Shown in pieces: positions 40,885 to 51,970 of a stretch of DNA of 64,000 nt. Under the pieces are notes generated by a model. The model was given only the letters and a program-made list of their open reading frames with translations, was not told the DNA's origin and did not search any database. Numbering within the stretch: position 1 is the stretch's first letter; every line of letters starts with the position of its first letter. The stretch is from Gracilariopsis chorda (taxonomy: Eukaryota; Rhodophyta; Florideophyceae; Gracilariales; Gracilariaceae): assembly GCA_003194525.1 (NCBI GenBank), contig NBIV01000090.1, positions 124,001 to 188,000 of the forward strand, given 5' to 3'. Both the position numbers and the translations under genes were made by a program.

Positions 40885-42241
40885 GGTGCTGTTTCGTCGA
40901 CAGCAGGTGTGACTCTCACCGAAGATAGCGGGAAATAGCGAGAGATACTATGACGGTGAGGAGTGAGAGTATCCTTTCTGGCAGCGGAGTGCTGAACTGA
41001 ACAACAAGACAAGGATGATGGCGGCGGGTCACAGATTGACGAGGCATTCAGGTAAACGCGTATCATTCATGCATCATACAGCGATTACGTGGTATTCATC
41101 GCTGGCGGAGCCTTTACACGGCCTTTCTTGCTTTGCGCTGATGGAAAGCACGGTAAGACAGATACGCGGAGTGGAATGCATTCGAAGCAAGCAGTCAGTG
41201 GTCCAAAATGCTTTCGACAGTCATGAATGGTATAAGATGTACACTTGTAGGGTATTTTCCAAAGGGCTAAGGAGTATTTTAGAGAGCCATAGTAAACGTA
41301 CCCCCAACCAGAGGGTGAATATCATGATAGTCTCCCGTCTTGTCAATGAAAGCGTGTCAAGTCGCCGTGTTGTTCTTCGGAAGGCTAGAGGACATGGTTC
41401 AGAGTTGTGACGTAGAAATTGTCCATAATGTTACTGTTCCTTGCTCTGGTGACAGGAATGCAGATACAAATGCAGAAACACAGGATATCACTTGTCTGTC
41501 AAGAACAATACCGAACATACAAGATAATGTTATGCACAAACCGCCGGCGTTTCATTCAGAGTAACATCTGGTCACATGTATCTCCTCCTTGTGTATGTGT
41601 AGCTTGGTGAAGGCGCATATATCATGTGCATGTTCGTCTAAATTCATGATATAGGACCGCTGTAATTGCCCCGACAAAAGAGCGTTGTCTCGAATATCAC
41701 TTAAGAGTTGAGTTGTCATATCTGCCAAGCAGAAGAATACGGCACTGTGCTAGATATGCTAGAGTTACGCGCAGAACTGCGATTGGGTCTATTAGGGGAA
41801 TTTGGCCGTCGAATAGATAATTAGCATACTACTTGTAGAAAGCGAATACCGTTGCCTTGGAATTAGAGGCATGTGCCCGTAACCACACACACACACACAG
41901 AACTGCGAGGCCAAGTCTCTCTGTCGAAGAGCAGCATGGACGAGAGTTAGCTAGTAGGTTCGCCTTTCTTTACCCTTGGTGTTTTTCGAAACTGTTACAT
42001 TGCCACGATATTTCAGTGAACCATGACCTCCACTTCTGCGAAACCATGTCTTTCGAAGATCAACAACCTCGCCCCCCCGCCGCCCACCTGTTTGCACTGA
42101 TTACGAGTAATAACTACTTAATTTCAAGCTTGCTTTGTCATTTCGTCTCAACAAAAGACATTCATATACACCTTGCGTCAATTCCAAGAGATTTAGTCCA
42201 TTGTCCAAAAGGGCACAATTCCATCTAGCCTCTCTTTGCAA
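40885..42241. other. Intergenic region between the two GMC genes
   Basis: Upstream region of GMC-1 and 3' flank of GMC-2. No TATA box was found before GMC-1 and no gene is supported. It contains repeat copy B with its CA run. Confidence 0.6.
41795..41900. repeat. Dispersed repeat, copy B
   Basis: Partner of 35,265-35,363 in the same orientation. It ends in a (CA)n run. Confidence 0.6.
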
Positions 42242-43849
42242 TTACCTACCAGAGTGATCCTCAATGATACGATCGGCCATGTATTCCGCTAGCATGTACA
42301 CGGAAGCTGCTGGTCCGGCTGACTTGGGCATAGTTCTGATAGAAGATGCGTCAACAACACGTAGCGATTCTACTCCCTTCACGCGAAGCTCATCAGTCAG
42401 CACATCTCCCACGGGGCAGCCCCCAACAATATGTGCCCCAGTGTTCGCTGTTCGTTTGACATAGTCTGCAGTTGCCACGCCTCCGGCCGGCGACCTGAAA
42501 GTCATCTGAAACGATGCTGGGAACTTTCGATGTATCTCTGCTGCTGCATTTAGGCAACGAACTAGCCTCTGCACATCCTCAGAATCACTGAGTAAATTGT
42601 TGTTCAGCAGTGGCGTGCTGAACGGATTAGAGTCACGAATGCGGACAAATCCGGTCGAATTTGTGTTGTGATAGCACCCCGTTCGCAGTTCAGGCCTCCC
42701 TGGGAAGAAAGGTATGAACCCAACCGTAAAATATCCGTCTTCACCAGCACGGCCGTTTGCGGCGGTCACGGGAGTACCTAATAATCCTCCGTTTCCAGAA
42801 TCCCATATCTCGCGCTGTTGAGCACTGTTTACTGCTTCTACGTTATTTGCCGGTTCATCTGGAACGCCCGTGTATGTTGATTCAACTCCAGCGCTCGCAC
42901 GGGTGACGGAGCGCTCTCCAACCGGCAGATTCAGTGTTTGAACCACTCCTGCCGCGGCCAAAGTTGACGCGGATCCTATGCCAGACAGTTGCAGTAGTTT
43001 GGGTGAGCCATATGGTCCGGAGGTTATCAATACTTCTCGACGAGCCCAATACCGGTGCACAGTACTGCGATCGGAAGAAGATATTGTATCCACTGCTACT
43101 GCGACCTTTCCCCCTCCAGAAAGGTCGCTCATCACGATCTTAGTAGCTGTCACGCCCTGTACAACCGCAAGGTTTCTTGCACAGGAACTGGATAGTGCTG
43201 GTGACACATACGCGGAGCAGGCGTCGTTACGACGGAAGTTGGCATCAAGTGCGAGACGATTCTGCCAAACGGAACGAGCGGGTTGAGAAATGGGATCATC
43301 GGACGAGGAGAACCCGGCTGAAAGTGCGGCTGTGACGTAGTCGTCCGCGTACTGCAACGGAGCTTGTGGAGGCCCGAAACCAACGGTATCGTAGGCACGT
43401 CGGTAGTACGGAGCCGCCGTTTCAGTGGAGAGTCCGCGAATTCCCCACTCCTCCACAGACCCACTCATCGGAACCGTCCACTGCATTCCGTTTATGGCAG
43501 AAGAACCCCCCAATGTAATGCCAGTTAGAGTTGGTGTGGTTCGCCCTTGAAGACCTGCATCTGGCAAGGACTCAAAGAACTCAGTAATCGAACGATCGGA
43601 CCATGAGTTGAAGAGGTTGCGGGGAGCAGACACGAGAAAATTAGACTGAGGGGAGCGCGGAAGTCCTCGTTCTAATAGTGTAACGTGAAGATTTGGGAAC
43701 GCGCTACACAGACGAGCTGCCATGATACAGCCAGAAGTCCCGCCCCCAACAACAAGAAAGTCTGTGAAAGACTGTGCATTGACGCATCTTTCAGCCAGTA
43801 GCAGAAAGATGGCAACGAGAGAGAACCGGCAGGCGGAGAATGGCATCAT
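42242..43849 (-). CDS. Secreted GMC-type FAD oxidoreductase (GMC-2)
   Basis: 535 residues and a close paralogue of GMC-1 along its whole length. It has a signal peptide (1-25), FAD site VGGGTSG (34-40), GGSSAINGM, and the second GMC signature (SGPYGSPKLLQLSGIG). His473 (GAHIVGG) is the likely catalytic His. The position of the second catalytic residue is Ala (SAGPAASVYMLAE), so both paralogues lack the usual His or Asn. Conserved stretches shared by the pair include LERGLPRSPQS, PLQYADDYV, NFRRNDA and RIRDSNPFS. The pair arose by tandem duplication. A TATA box lies about 120 bp upstream. Likely extracellular; substrate unknown. Confidence 0.93.
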   Translation of the reverse strand: MMPFSACRFSLVAIFLLLAERCVNAQSFTDFLVVGGGTSGCIMAARLCSAFPNLHVTLLERGLPRSPQSNFLVSAPRNLFNSWSDRSITEFFESLPDAGLQGRTTPTLTGITLGGSSAINGMQWTVPMSGSVEEWGIRGLSTETAAPYYRRAYDTVGFGPPQAPLQYADDYVTAALSAGFSSSDDPISQPARSVWQNRLALDANFRRNDACSAYVSPALSSSCARNLAVVQGVTATKIVMSDLSGGGKVAVAVDTISSSDRSTVHRYWARREVLITSGPYGSPKLLQLSGIGSASTLAAAGVVQTLNLPVGERSVTRASAGVESTYTGVPDEPANNVEAVNSAQQREIWDSGNGGLLGTPVTAANGRAGEDGYFTVGFIPFFPGRPELRTGCYHNTNSTGFVRIRDSNPFSTPLLNNNLLSDSEDVQRLVRCLNAAAEIHRKFPASFQMTFRSPAGGVATADYVKRTANTGAHIVGGCPVGDVLTDELRVKGVESLRVVDASSIRTMPKSAGPAASVYMLAEYMADRIIEDHSGR

Positions 43850-43965
43850 GTCGGAGAGCTAGAACGGTGGTATATCGTTGACAAGGTAAAGTCCAAGGCT
43901 GTCGGAGTCCCTTTTGAGATTGACACTGCTGTTAAAAAAATGGAGTTGCGCCGCACGTGGGTGCC

Positions 43966-43976
43966 TCTTATAAACC
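43966..43976 (-). promoter_or_regulatory. TATA box of GMC-2
   Basis: Minus strand GGTTTATAAGAGG, about 120 bp upstream of the ATG at 43,849. Confidence 0.5.
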
Positions 43977-44784
43977 ATTCAGTAGACTACGGTTGAATGC
44001 GTCAGAAATGGCATTGTGCTTGTTCTTCCATCACGTGTCCTTCCATTGCAAGAACGATAATCTGAAAGAGTTTCATCCTTCGAAGAAACCATGAAATGCA
44101 CAGTATGTTGGCTCACATGGGTTTGGCTGACCAGTTAATCCTTCGTGGATTTGTCAATAGGAGAAATGTGAGGGAAGCAATCGTAACCCTGTCGGTACCG
44201 TTGGTACCAATGGTAAGGGTTTCTTTTTAAGCTTAAATCTTGTGGCGTGGACGTACTGCCACGTGCGAATTGCCGCGCACTGTCGCCGAGAAGTTTCACA
44301 AATGGTAGCGATGAAGACCGAAAACGCTTACAGCTCCATATATACCTTGCTGTCGGCATCAGAGCACATCAATTTCTAGCCTGATCTGCAGTAACTGTTC
44401 AACATGAAATTCGTCGGATGAGCTCCATTCTGTTGCAAGCCCGAATCTCAGAACTCAGAACTCAGCTTTTAGCCGTCCAATTTACAATCTGAAAGCTTGG
44501 TTAGATTGCTGTTTGAGCAGACTACAAGAGACAAAAGTTTCGTAGCCGACAGTGTAATCCTTCACAAGGGAGAACAAAAACAATGGACGTCGCCAGAGGA
44601 GGCCATTTTCCAACATCAATGAAATTCGTCGCGCGTGTCGGCGGCGTGCCAGGGGCTCCAAAAACAATGATAAAACCATATCAATGTTAGCAAGTTACCG
44701 TTACAATCTTAACCCGACCACAACCATCCAACAGCATGTGCCAACGGCACCAAACCACTTCCTGCCAAACTGTTAACCCCATCG
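43977..44784. other. Intergenic region before GMC-2
   Basis: No supported gene. Contains the motif TACCGTTGGTACCAATGG at 44,195-44,212, which is close to 38,916-38,933. No terminal inverted repeat for the neighbouring transposase was identified. Confidence 0.55.
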
Positions 44785-46437
44785 TCAATCCGACTGTACT
44801 TCACCACATTCCTTGCCCCCCATCTCCACCATTGCCAGAACAGCACGTTGACGAGGGGTTCGCTCTGCTGCCTTACGGCGTCGTTTTTCGCGTGTTTTGC
44901 TAAGATGCTTCATCAATGCATCGCGACGCGGAGCCAAGTCAATTAAGTGCCGAATCTCTTTGGCACTTTCCGTAGAGCAATCCCTTTGCGATCGAGCTTG
45001 TAGCGCACTCAACACACTTTCAGCCGTCAAATGCGTGTCATAAGTCGTCGACACCTTAATGTTTTCATTTTCATCTACATCGCACTCTCTAACCACACTT
45101 CGCGACTGACGGCAATATTTCTCGAACATCTCTTCAAAACTGTCTCCACCTGTTCGACTAATCTCAACAGCAGACACCACATCTTTTAATGGCTCCAAAG
45201 AGGCACAAATCGTCGACTGAACCCATATTCCTGTGCGCTGAAACCCACTGCGAATATTAGCTACCGTCAGGGACTCCGAAAGCGCATTATTGACGCAGTC
45301 GGCAATGTCAAAAGCATCCAATACCATCACAACCCTCTCCATACGATGAAATTCACATTTCAGATACGACTTATAAGCCGTGAAGATGCTCACGTCCAAA
45401 GGCTGCAAGATATGGCTGGTACGAGATGGCAGCGCCACAACCATCACCCGATTATTGCGCAGCAGGTCCAGTGTACGAAACTGCAGGTGAGCCGCATAAC
45501 CATCCAATACAAGTAGAATGTTTTCTTCAAGTCTAACGTCCTCCGTCTCTGCGATGAATTGCTTTGCCCAGTCGAAGAAAATAGCGCCATCTACGCCAGG
45601 TATAGTACGTTGAAATAGGTAGCAAGGTGGTAAAAAATTATGCAATGTCTGCAATACGCCGTTCACATACCTATAATGCGCGCGCTTTCCCCAGAATACC
45701 ACTACTGGCTTCCAAGCTTTGCCATCAGCAGAGATGACAGGCATCCAAGTCACCCGGTCACTTGCACCTCTGTTTCTTACGGACTTCTGAATCAAAACGG
45801 AGTCCGATCTTCCGACTCCCTTTCGCACGCTTTGACCCAGTAGTTTCGACATCGAAGCTCCAGACTCGTCTACATTGAATACTTGCTTGGCTCTGTGTAT
45901 GCAATATCTTGTCATCAACCTTTGAAGTAAGGCAATATGTCGAGGTACTTTGGCGGGAGTCAAAGCCTCAACCCTTTCCGCTTCCATTACACGGACAGGT
46001 TTATACTGCAAGTCACGCCTGCGTATGAATCCATCGAGCCATCCGAGTGTCGGCCGTCCATCACAAAAACCGATACGTGTCTGTGCTTCAGGACTCATCG
46101 ACAACACAAAAGTCTGTACGAGGTCTTGTATTCCAACTTTGGTGAGGGATGTTTTGTTCTCCTGGAAATACAGAACTGCCTTCACGATCTCCTTTTCTTC
46201 CTCTTCGGTTAGTGCCGTAGGGCGACCAGCACCACGAAATGGAATTAGTACTTCAGCCGGGCATGTTGGTTGGCGGGAGGGATAAGTGCGGATCCATGCG
46301 TGATACCAACGACAGATGCGGCTTTCAGAAATTATGTATCGGTTTTCAAGCTCCTCAAAAGGTTTTTGGTATGCGAATCTTTCCCATACTGCCCACTGGA
46401 TAGCGTCACGAAAGGAAGACACTGTGTTGTTTTCCAT
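44785..46437 (-). CDS. Tigger/pogo-like DDE transposase, intact
   Basis: 550 residues in one uninterrupted frame. An N-terminal helix-turn-helix lies at about 9-60 (RDAIQWAVWERFAY, SESRICRWYHAWI). A CENP-B-type second DNA-binding part lies at about 75-150 (GRPTLGWLDGFIRR). The DDE_1 catalytic core has its three acidic positions in FNVDES (Asp190), LLVLDGYAAH (Asp312) and LQPLDVSIF (Asp348), a DDD triad. The C-terminus is basic (KTREKRRRKAAERTPRQR). A TATA box lies about 100 bp upstream. It may be an active transposon or a domesticated gene; I found no convincing terminal inverted repeats within about 400 bp on either side. Confidence 0.9.
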   Translation of the reverse strand: MENNTVSSFRDAIQWAVWERFAYQKPFEELENRYIISESRICRWYHAWIRTYPSRQPTCPAEVLIPFRGAGRPTALTEEEEKEIVKAVLYFQENKTSLTKVGIQDLVQTFVLSMSPEAQTRIGFCDGRPTLGWLDGFIRRRDLQYKPVRVMEAERVEALTPAKVPRHIALLQRLMTRYCIHRAKQVFNVDESGASMSKLLGQSVRKGVGRSDSVLIQKSVRNRGASDRVTWMPVISADGKAWKPVVVFWGKRAHYRYVNGVLQTLHNFLPPCYLFQRTIPGVDGAIFFDWAKQFIAETEDVRLEENILLVLDGYAAHLQFRTLDLLRNNRVMVVALPSRTSHILQPLDVSIFTAYKSYLKCEFHRMERVVMVLDAFDIADCVNNALSESLTVANIRSGFQRTGIWVQSTICASLEPLKDVVSAVEISRTGGDSFEEMFEKYCRQSRSVVRECDVDENENIKVSTTYDTHLTAESVLSALQARSQRDCSTESAKEIRHLIDLAPRRDALMKHLSKTREKRRRKAAERTPRQRAVLAMVEMGGKECGEVQSD

Positions 46438-46532
46438 GGTGGCTCAACCTCTTTGCGGTATTGGTTATCTTCAAACTGAAATCAGGGATACTGTCCTGTG
46501 TTAAAGAGGGCAATAGATTCGGAGGTCGAGCG

Positions 46533-46543
46533 TTTTTATAGCC
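46533..46543 (-). promoter_or_regulatory. TATA box of the transposase gene
   Basis: Minus strand GGCTATAAAAACG, about 100 bp upstream of the ATG at 46,437. Confidence 0.5.
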
Positions 46544-49083
46544 TTGTTGGGACATGATATTGGTGAAGAAATTCAGGAGATAAGATCATGATTGTATGTC
46601 GTCAGCTGCGTATGGTGTCAGGGTATCACCAAACGGTCGAAGATTCTAGAACACGCTAAATTTTGGTTGTAGTAGCTGGGCTGAGAAACGCAAAGACTTC
46701 AAGGGACACTTACGTGGTGTTGAGATTCTTCAGAAATGTAATGCAAACTTGTATAACGCAGTTATCTTGGTCGCCATGTGCGTCATCTTTTGAAGTTCTT
46801 GTGCATAGATGGGTAGAAAAAAGAGCAAGGGCACTATTGGAAGTTGATGGTCAAGTTTGAATGTGGCGCGCTTTTTGTCGAGCGCTTTCCCGTTTGCTTT
46901 TTGGCGCGTTCGAGTTTGCGGCTGTTTTTTCGCGGGAATCGCGTCGGTTGCATGCTACATAAAGTTAGATCTCGTCATTGGATTTCATTCAAAGTCTGGT
47001 GGATTGTGGGCAGCTTAGGAAGGGTGGCGTTGACGAGTTTTGAAGGGCATTGGTAACTTTTTCTCGGAGCTAGGTGCTTTTGAGCGTACACAAACTGGCG
47101 TTCAGAGCGCTTGTGTTCTAGGAAACTTCGATTACGGCCTTGATTTGAAACGAAGAATTACTTCTAACCCGACGAATTATATGCCCAACAGTTCGTCCGA
47201 AGTTGCCCGAATTCTACAACTGCGGTGATCCAAATTGCTTACAAGAGTAAAAGGGTTAAATCGCGAGAAAATGGAGATTACGGTGCGAACGGTACACGAC
47301 AGATTTGGGAAGCCCTGCAACAAGAAAAGGGTGTCTGGAAACGCTTGCTGCCTTGGGCATATGTCGATACGAAACTCCCTCTCCAATATTAGATTCCGTT
47401 ATCCATAGAAAACTTCTGACAACACATCATGTGCACGACAAACAAAACGCTTCCTGCCAGCGTCCCACCGTTAATCATTTAAACGCATATTTCACCCCTT
47501 CAAGGAACGTTGTCAATAATATTCGCGGACAAAGGCTGGACCGTTTTGCACGTCGGTAACGTACTCCTCCTATCGCCGTAAACCACTGAAGAGTGGACTA
47601 GTTTCCTTCAATATTCTTCCGCTTTACGTGAGATAATAGAATGAACGACAACGTTCTGTACCACAAAGTGTAACTTGGATAATTCGCAACAAACTGCTAG
47701 TTTCGATCAACCCTCTCATCCGGTTAGTGTTGCTACTGGACTTCTTCGGATCAATTAAGAGTCCAAGAGAGGCACTGAATTCATCTATCTGATACAACTC
47801 TTAGACATCCTGGAATTCATTGGCTTAATTACCACTACTTGCGTTTGTATTTGAGATCAAAACCCCAGAAGATGTAATTGTCAATGAAAGCGCAAAATGT
47901 CATATTGCTGGGCATTGTTTAACCCGTATAATGTCTTTGTCTAAAGTACTTCATCTTCAACACTGCTTTTATTATACTCTGGCGCCAAAAAGGAAAGAAG
48001 GCTTAAAGGATACGTAAACCAGAAAGAGGAATAGACCATCATCCTACAAAAGCCCGCACCGAAAAAGAACCAATTATTGGAGTAGTTCTTGCAAACATAA
48101 CTGCTTGTCTTCCGCGCACATTTTGCTTGGCATCACTATTGATAGTCTGACTGTCACGTTTCACTGAACGGCTGGCAGAGCCATTCACACCGTCCCTCGC
48201 AATTATGAACAAGTATCATGATTGCGTACTACTAGTATCTATCTCGATAAATTGACTAAGGGTGCCTGCGTTAAAAACCTTTTTGCGCAGCAGAACCTTG
48301 TAGGAAAAATCTGCACCAAAAGAAAAGATATAGCAATTTTCGTACTACCCAGATCCGTTTAACCGAAAAACGGGTTCTTATGTCTGTTACAAAACTACAA
48401 AAAAATCACAAATAAAAAAACCGCAAGCGTTAAAAAATTTTCAAAAGAAATCAGAAGTGACAATGTACCTCACACATCAAACTCAATATTTGCGGACAAT
48501 TTTGGCTCAAAAAATAGGTAAAAGCGATGGCAAGCAACATTTCAGTTTGCATTTATTCCATGCGTAAAATGCCATTCGTCACCAACTCCTTAAAAAAGTG
48601 GAACTTCAGAGCATTATGTTTATTACGTTCAAGTGTTTGGACATTTTGGACAACTGATGACAAAGTGAAAATACCACTGAATACCGATATCAGATACATG
48701 TTTGGTGGTTCATCTCCAACGATGATTTCATTTTGCATTGCCAAAAACAATATTCTTAAGCATTTCACGGCTTCTCCGCAGTAGAACAGTCGGACGTATT
48801 CAGCCTTCTCTGACGATTGCGCAAGTATCTTCTGCTTCATTGTAGTCGAAAGAATGGGTAACTTGTTTTTCTTTACCATTGAACCAGTTGTACGTTTTCT
48901 GGCTTCCAAAAACAATCTCAGTCTACATCGCAGTATGCTACCATCGGCACATGATGAAAAATTGAGGCAGCAGTCGTTCTTACCTCTCAGGCACCTTTGC
49001 ATTCATTTCACAAGTTTGGCATGTCTCTTTCCAGGAGCGTGCACTTGCTTCGCTAGGATTGAAGCTGTGAACATGAAGTCAGG
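46544..49083. other. AT-rich intergenic region, no confident gene
   Basis: Mostly short ORFs. A 149-codon minus-strand frame (48,553-49,002) is unusually long for so AT-rich a stretch (for example LFYCGEAVKCLRILFLAMQ), but it matches nothing I recognise and may be a transposon remnant. 48,300-48,530 is especially A/T-rich. Confidence 0.5.
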
Positions 49084-49755
49084 TGTGGAGCAAAACCCCT
49101 GCAGGTTGTAGCTCTCAAGGCGTCCGAGTCCTTGCTCCCTATGGAGGGTAGTCTCAGTGGACGAGCCCTCTACTCAATATGAGTTTCGAGTGTAAATCCA
49201 ACGGTGGATACTGACTATACCTGTAGAGATGAATACGGAGAATCCTGAGGGGAACGAAATTAGAGAAGAACCCGAGTGAGGGGAAGTAGACAGCGTACTC
49301 AGCGATTGTAGTGTGCCAAAGGGGGAAAAGAACCAGAAAACGAGGGGGCGAGGGTCGTGCTCACAGCGGCAACAGACCCGAGACCCAAGGGGTAAATTAA
49401 GAACAAAAACCAACGAAACAACCCAATACTGTGGCGGAGATCTGTCCTGCAACAGGATACACAACAATAAACGGAGTAATGTTAGAACCAAGGTCGGTGT
49501 ACTTACACAGATGTCCTGAGCGGTCCCAAGGGGGTAGTCGTACTGAAACCAAACGTGGTTACTCTTCAGATGCAGTCGTGAACCTACGAAGGCAGTTGCG
49601 ACCAGAAATCGCTCTATTTTGTCAGACTAGGGCGGTGGTTTTGAAGACCATCCTTGGTTGAGTTTACTTGTTGCTCGCGACAACGCGGTCACTCCCCACT
49701 AAGTAAGGCTCGCTAGAAATATCTAAACTAATTAAAAAAACTATTGCACACCTTC
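49084..49755 (-). repeat. Solo LTR of the gypsy-1-related family
   Basis: Starts TGTGGAGCAAAACCCC and ends in a TTGCAC-CTTC sequence close to the gypsy-1 LTR end. Its last third aligns with the gypsy-1 LTR (GTTTACTTGTTGC, CTAAGTA, GAAATA). TCAGG occurs on both sides (49,079-49,083 and 49,756-49,760) as a probable target duplication, although the last bases are not the canonical CA. Confidence 0.6.
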
Positions 49756-49760
49756 TCAGG

Positions 49761-50270
49761 GCCATACACGTGGAGAACCCAGTGTCAGGGGCCAGGAATA
49801 AGCTAACCTACTAAATAAATCCCGAAATCGGAGCCAGAAATTCCCACGCGTGCCATGCGTTTGTCCTGTAACAGGCCATCTAAAATTCACCGGACGGGGA
49901 AAATTCACATCAAACAATGCCATATTTGAACCCACAATTGGGGCAAGTCGGTGCATCGGTAATGCATCTAAGGAGGTTAAAAGCAACTCCCAAAGGAGAT
50001 GTTTTGCTGAACAAACGCAACCGATTGATTGTTACGATAACAAATCACTTAGTTGAGAAGTATAACCAGAAGGCATTGGAGTATTTCCCAGGAAGGATGT
50101 ATGACTTGAAGTTTGCAACGATGATCGTTCCCAACCGAGGGACAAGCGATGGAAACTTTTACGTAAATGTATCATTGGACCTGAGATGACGTATAATTAC
50201 GCTCCAACTGGAGTCCTGCACCATCATTTGAAACTAAAGTTGGGTGGTCCTGCTATGGTGATTCGAAATT
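49761..50270. other. Segment between two solo LTRs
   Basis: A plus-strand frame of 90 codons (49,917-50,189) has no recognisable domain. The sequence may be a further LTR or internal fragment: TCCTGTAACAGG here resembles TCCTGCAACAGG inside the preceding LTR. Confidence 0.4.
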
Positions 50271-51017
50271 GTAGTGCAATACCCGCAAGCGGGAATACAC
50301 TCCGAAGACCTTCGGGATCTTTCTCTCAAGAGGTTAACCTAGTGTAGGAGCCATTTCAAGGATGACACGACAAAGTCAGTTGTAAGCCGAGGCCACCCTT
50401 CGCAACTAGCGCAGGAAGGTAGAAAGAAGCCGTCTAGCGGTGTATCGCTCCCGTCGGAGGAATCTGTCCACGTTTGTGGTACAACCCGACGGTGAGTCGT
50501 ATGAGCAGTGGATAGCAGAAACGACCCTAAAAGTGAAAGAGGAAAAGGATCGAATAGAGGGGGCGAGTCCGCGAGTGACTTGGATGAATAGCGGCGAGGC
50601 CAAAGGATTCCTTATACAGGGCCCTTTCACAACAGTGAGTAAATAGTGTCCCAGCGATAGGTTTGTTCAGGCGAGCAAGGTGGATGAGTGAGCCGTGTGC
50701 TACGTGGTACTTCTCCAGTAGGAGCTTTATACCACCGAAGGAGCGAGCACTCTGAGCCCAGTTCTTGGATAGAGCACCCTTGTTGGGGAAGTTTACTGAT
50801 GCGGCAGTTGAGTGCCGACGCACTAAGTACAGTATCTGTCCCATTGTAATAACTAGATAAAGCTGGCGTTACCCGTTGCCACGGCACATCTGGCCAAGCC
50901 ATGTACCACGCGTGCAGTCAGATCTGTTGGCACAAGCACAACCACTACTCATAAGTGAGCAATAACCCGGGACATCCGGAACAGCAATTAAGTACCCGCA
51001 GAGTGCGTTTCACTTTA
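50271..51017 (-). repeat. Solo LTR of the gypsy-1 family, eroded
   Basis: Starts TGTAGTGCAATACCCGCAAG like gypsy-1 and keeps GTAAGCCGAGGCCACCC and GGAAGTTTACTGATG. It ends near TTTCACTTTA. Flanks are GAAAT and GAAAG (four of five match). Confidence 0.7.
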
Positions 51018-51965
51018 GAAAGGTACTTCATCCACACTTGCTGAATGGAAAGATGTTTATTGCAAGCATTTCTCGCAGATTGATTCGACTTTCGGGCATT
51101 GATGAACATCGGGAAATTCAGAAAAGCTTTTTACTTCACTATATTGACTTCCTCTTTGAGTTTGCGAATGTGAAAATCAAACGTTGACAGTTTCCCATCA
51201 GATTGGCATTTGCAGGAAATGTGCATAAATAGGAAACAAAAACGCTGGAAAAAATGATAATTGACTTTTGAACAATCTTTTCTTCAGGCAAGCCAGTATT
51301 ATGTTGGACTCCGCCTGTGAGAACATCTGATCATTTGTTACTCCTTCATAGTAAAAAAGACACGACTGAAATGCGCAAAATACCCATATAATGATGGTAA
51401 TCATCGAAAATCCTGTTTAACAAGCAGCTGTAGACTTTGTAGAGATGCATCACTAATTTGACATAGTTTAGTTTATTCGTAAATGAAGATTTGTGCGGAT
51501 ATCTTATGTGATCCCTCGGCCGCGGCGCAAAGCGCTACCTGCCACCGAAGCCCGCTTTTACTTGTTTCAAATCTAATGACTGTTGAATGCCTTAACAGCC
51601 TTTATTTCCAGCTAATATGTTATAAAGAGTTTTTTAAAAAGTTTTAAATTTTTGTTTAATAGACAAGTTGAAATCTGAGCTCATATGAGGACAATTTCAA
51701 ATGAACACTAACTTTAAAGTGGGGTACATCAATACTTGGATAAAATCCTAAAAAGGTCCAGTATCTCAACAAACAAACCACTCCTAGAGCCGTAGCGCAT
51801 CTCAAACGAAGCGTGGCAGCCGTTATTCATCTCACGCAACAAGAAAGTTTGAGGCCAGAAAACCAATTCGTGACGTTCAAAACCCCAGCCACTCCCGAGT
51901 GACGAAAAAAGTGGACAGAGATCGGACAGCCACGGCGCATCTGCCCAGTAAAATCAACTTTACTT
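51018..51965. other. Intergenic region, nothing recognised
   Basis: AT-rich, short ORFs only. GCGC-GCTACCTGCCACCGAAG near 51,525 weakly resembles the repeat at 15-145. Confidence 0.5.
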
Positions 51966-51970
51966 GATAC

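Noticed and set aside
39271..43849. GMC genes as fatty acid photodecarboxylases, a GMC branch known from algae.
   Set aside because: These proteins have secretory signal peptides and about 535 residues, without the plastid targeting and extra length of that branch.
49084..51017. One retroelement with LTRs at 49,084 and 50,271.
   Set aside because: The interval is only about 500 bp with no gag-pol sequence; each LTR has its own probable target duplication, and the two copies are too different.
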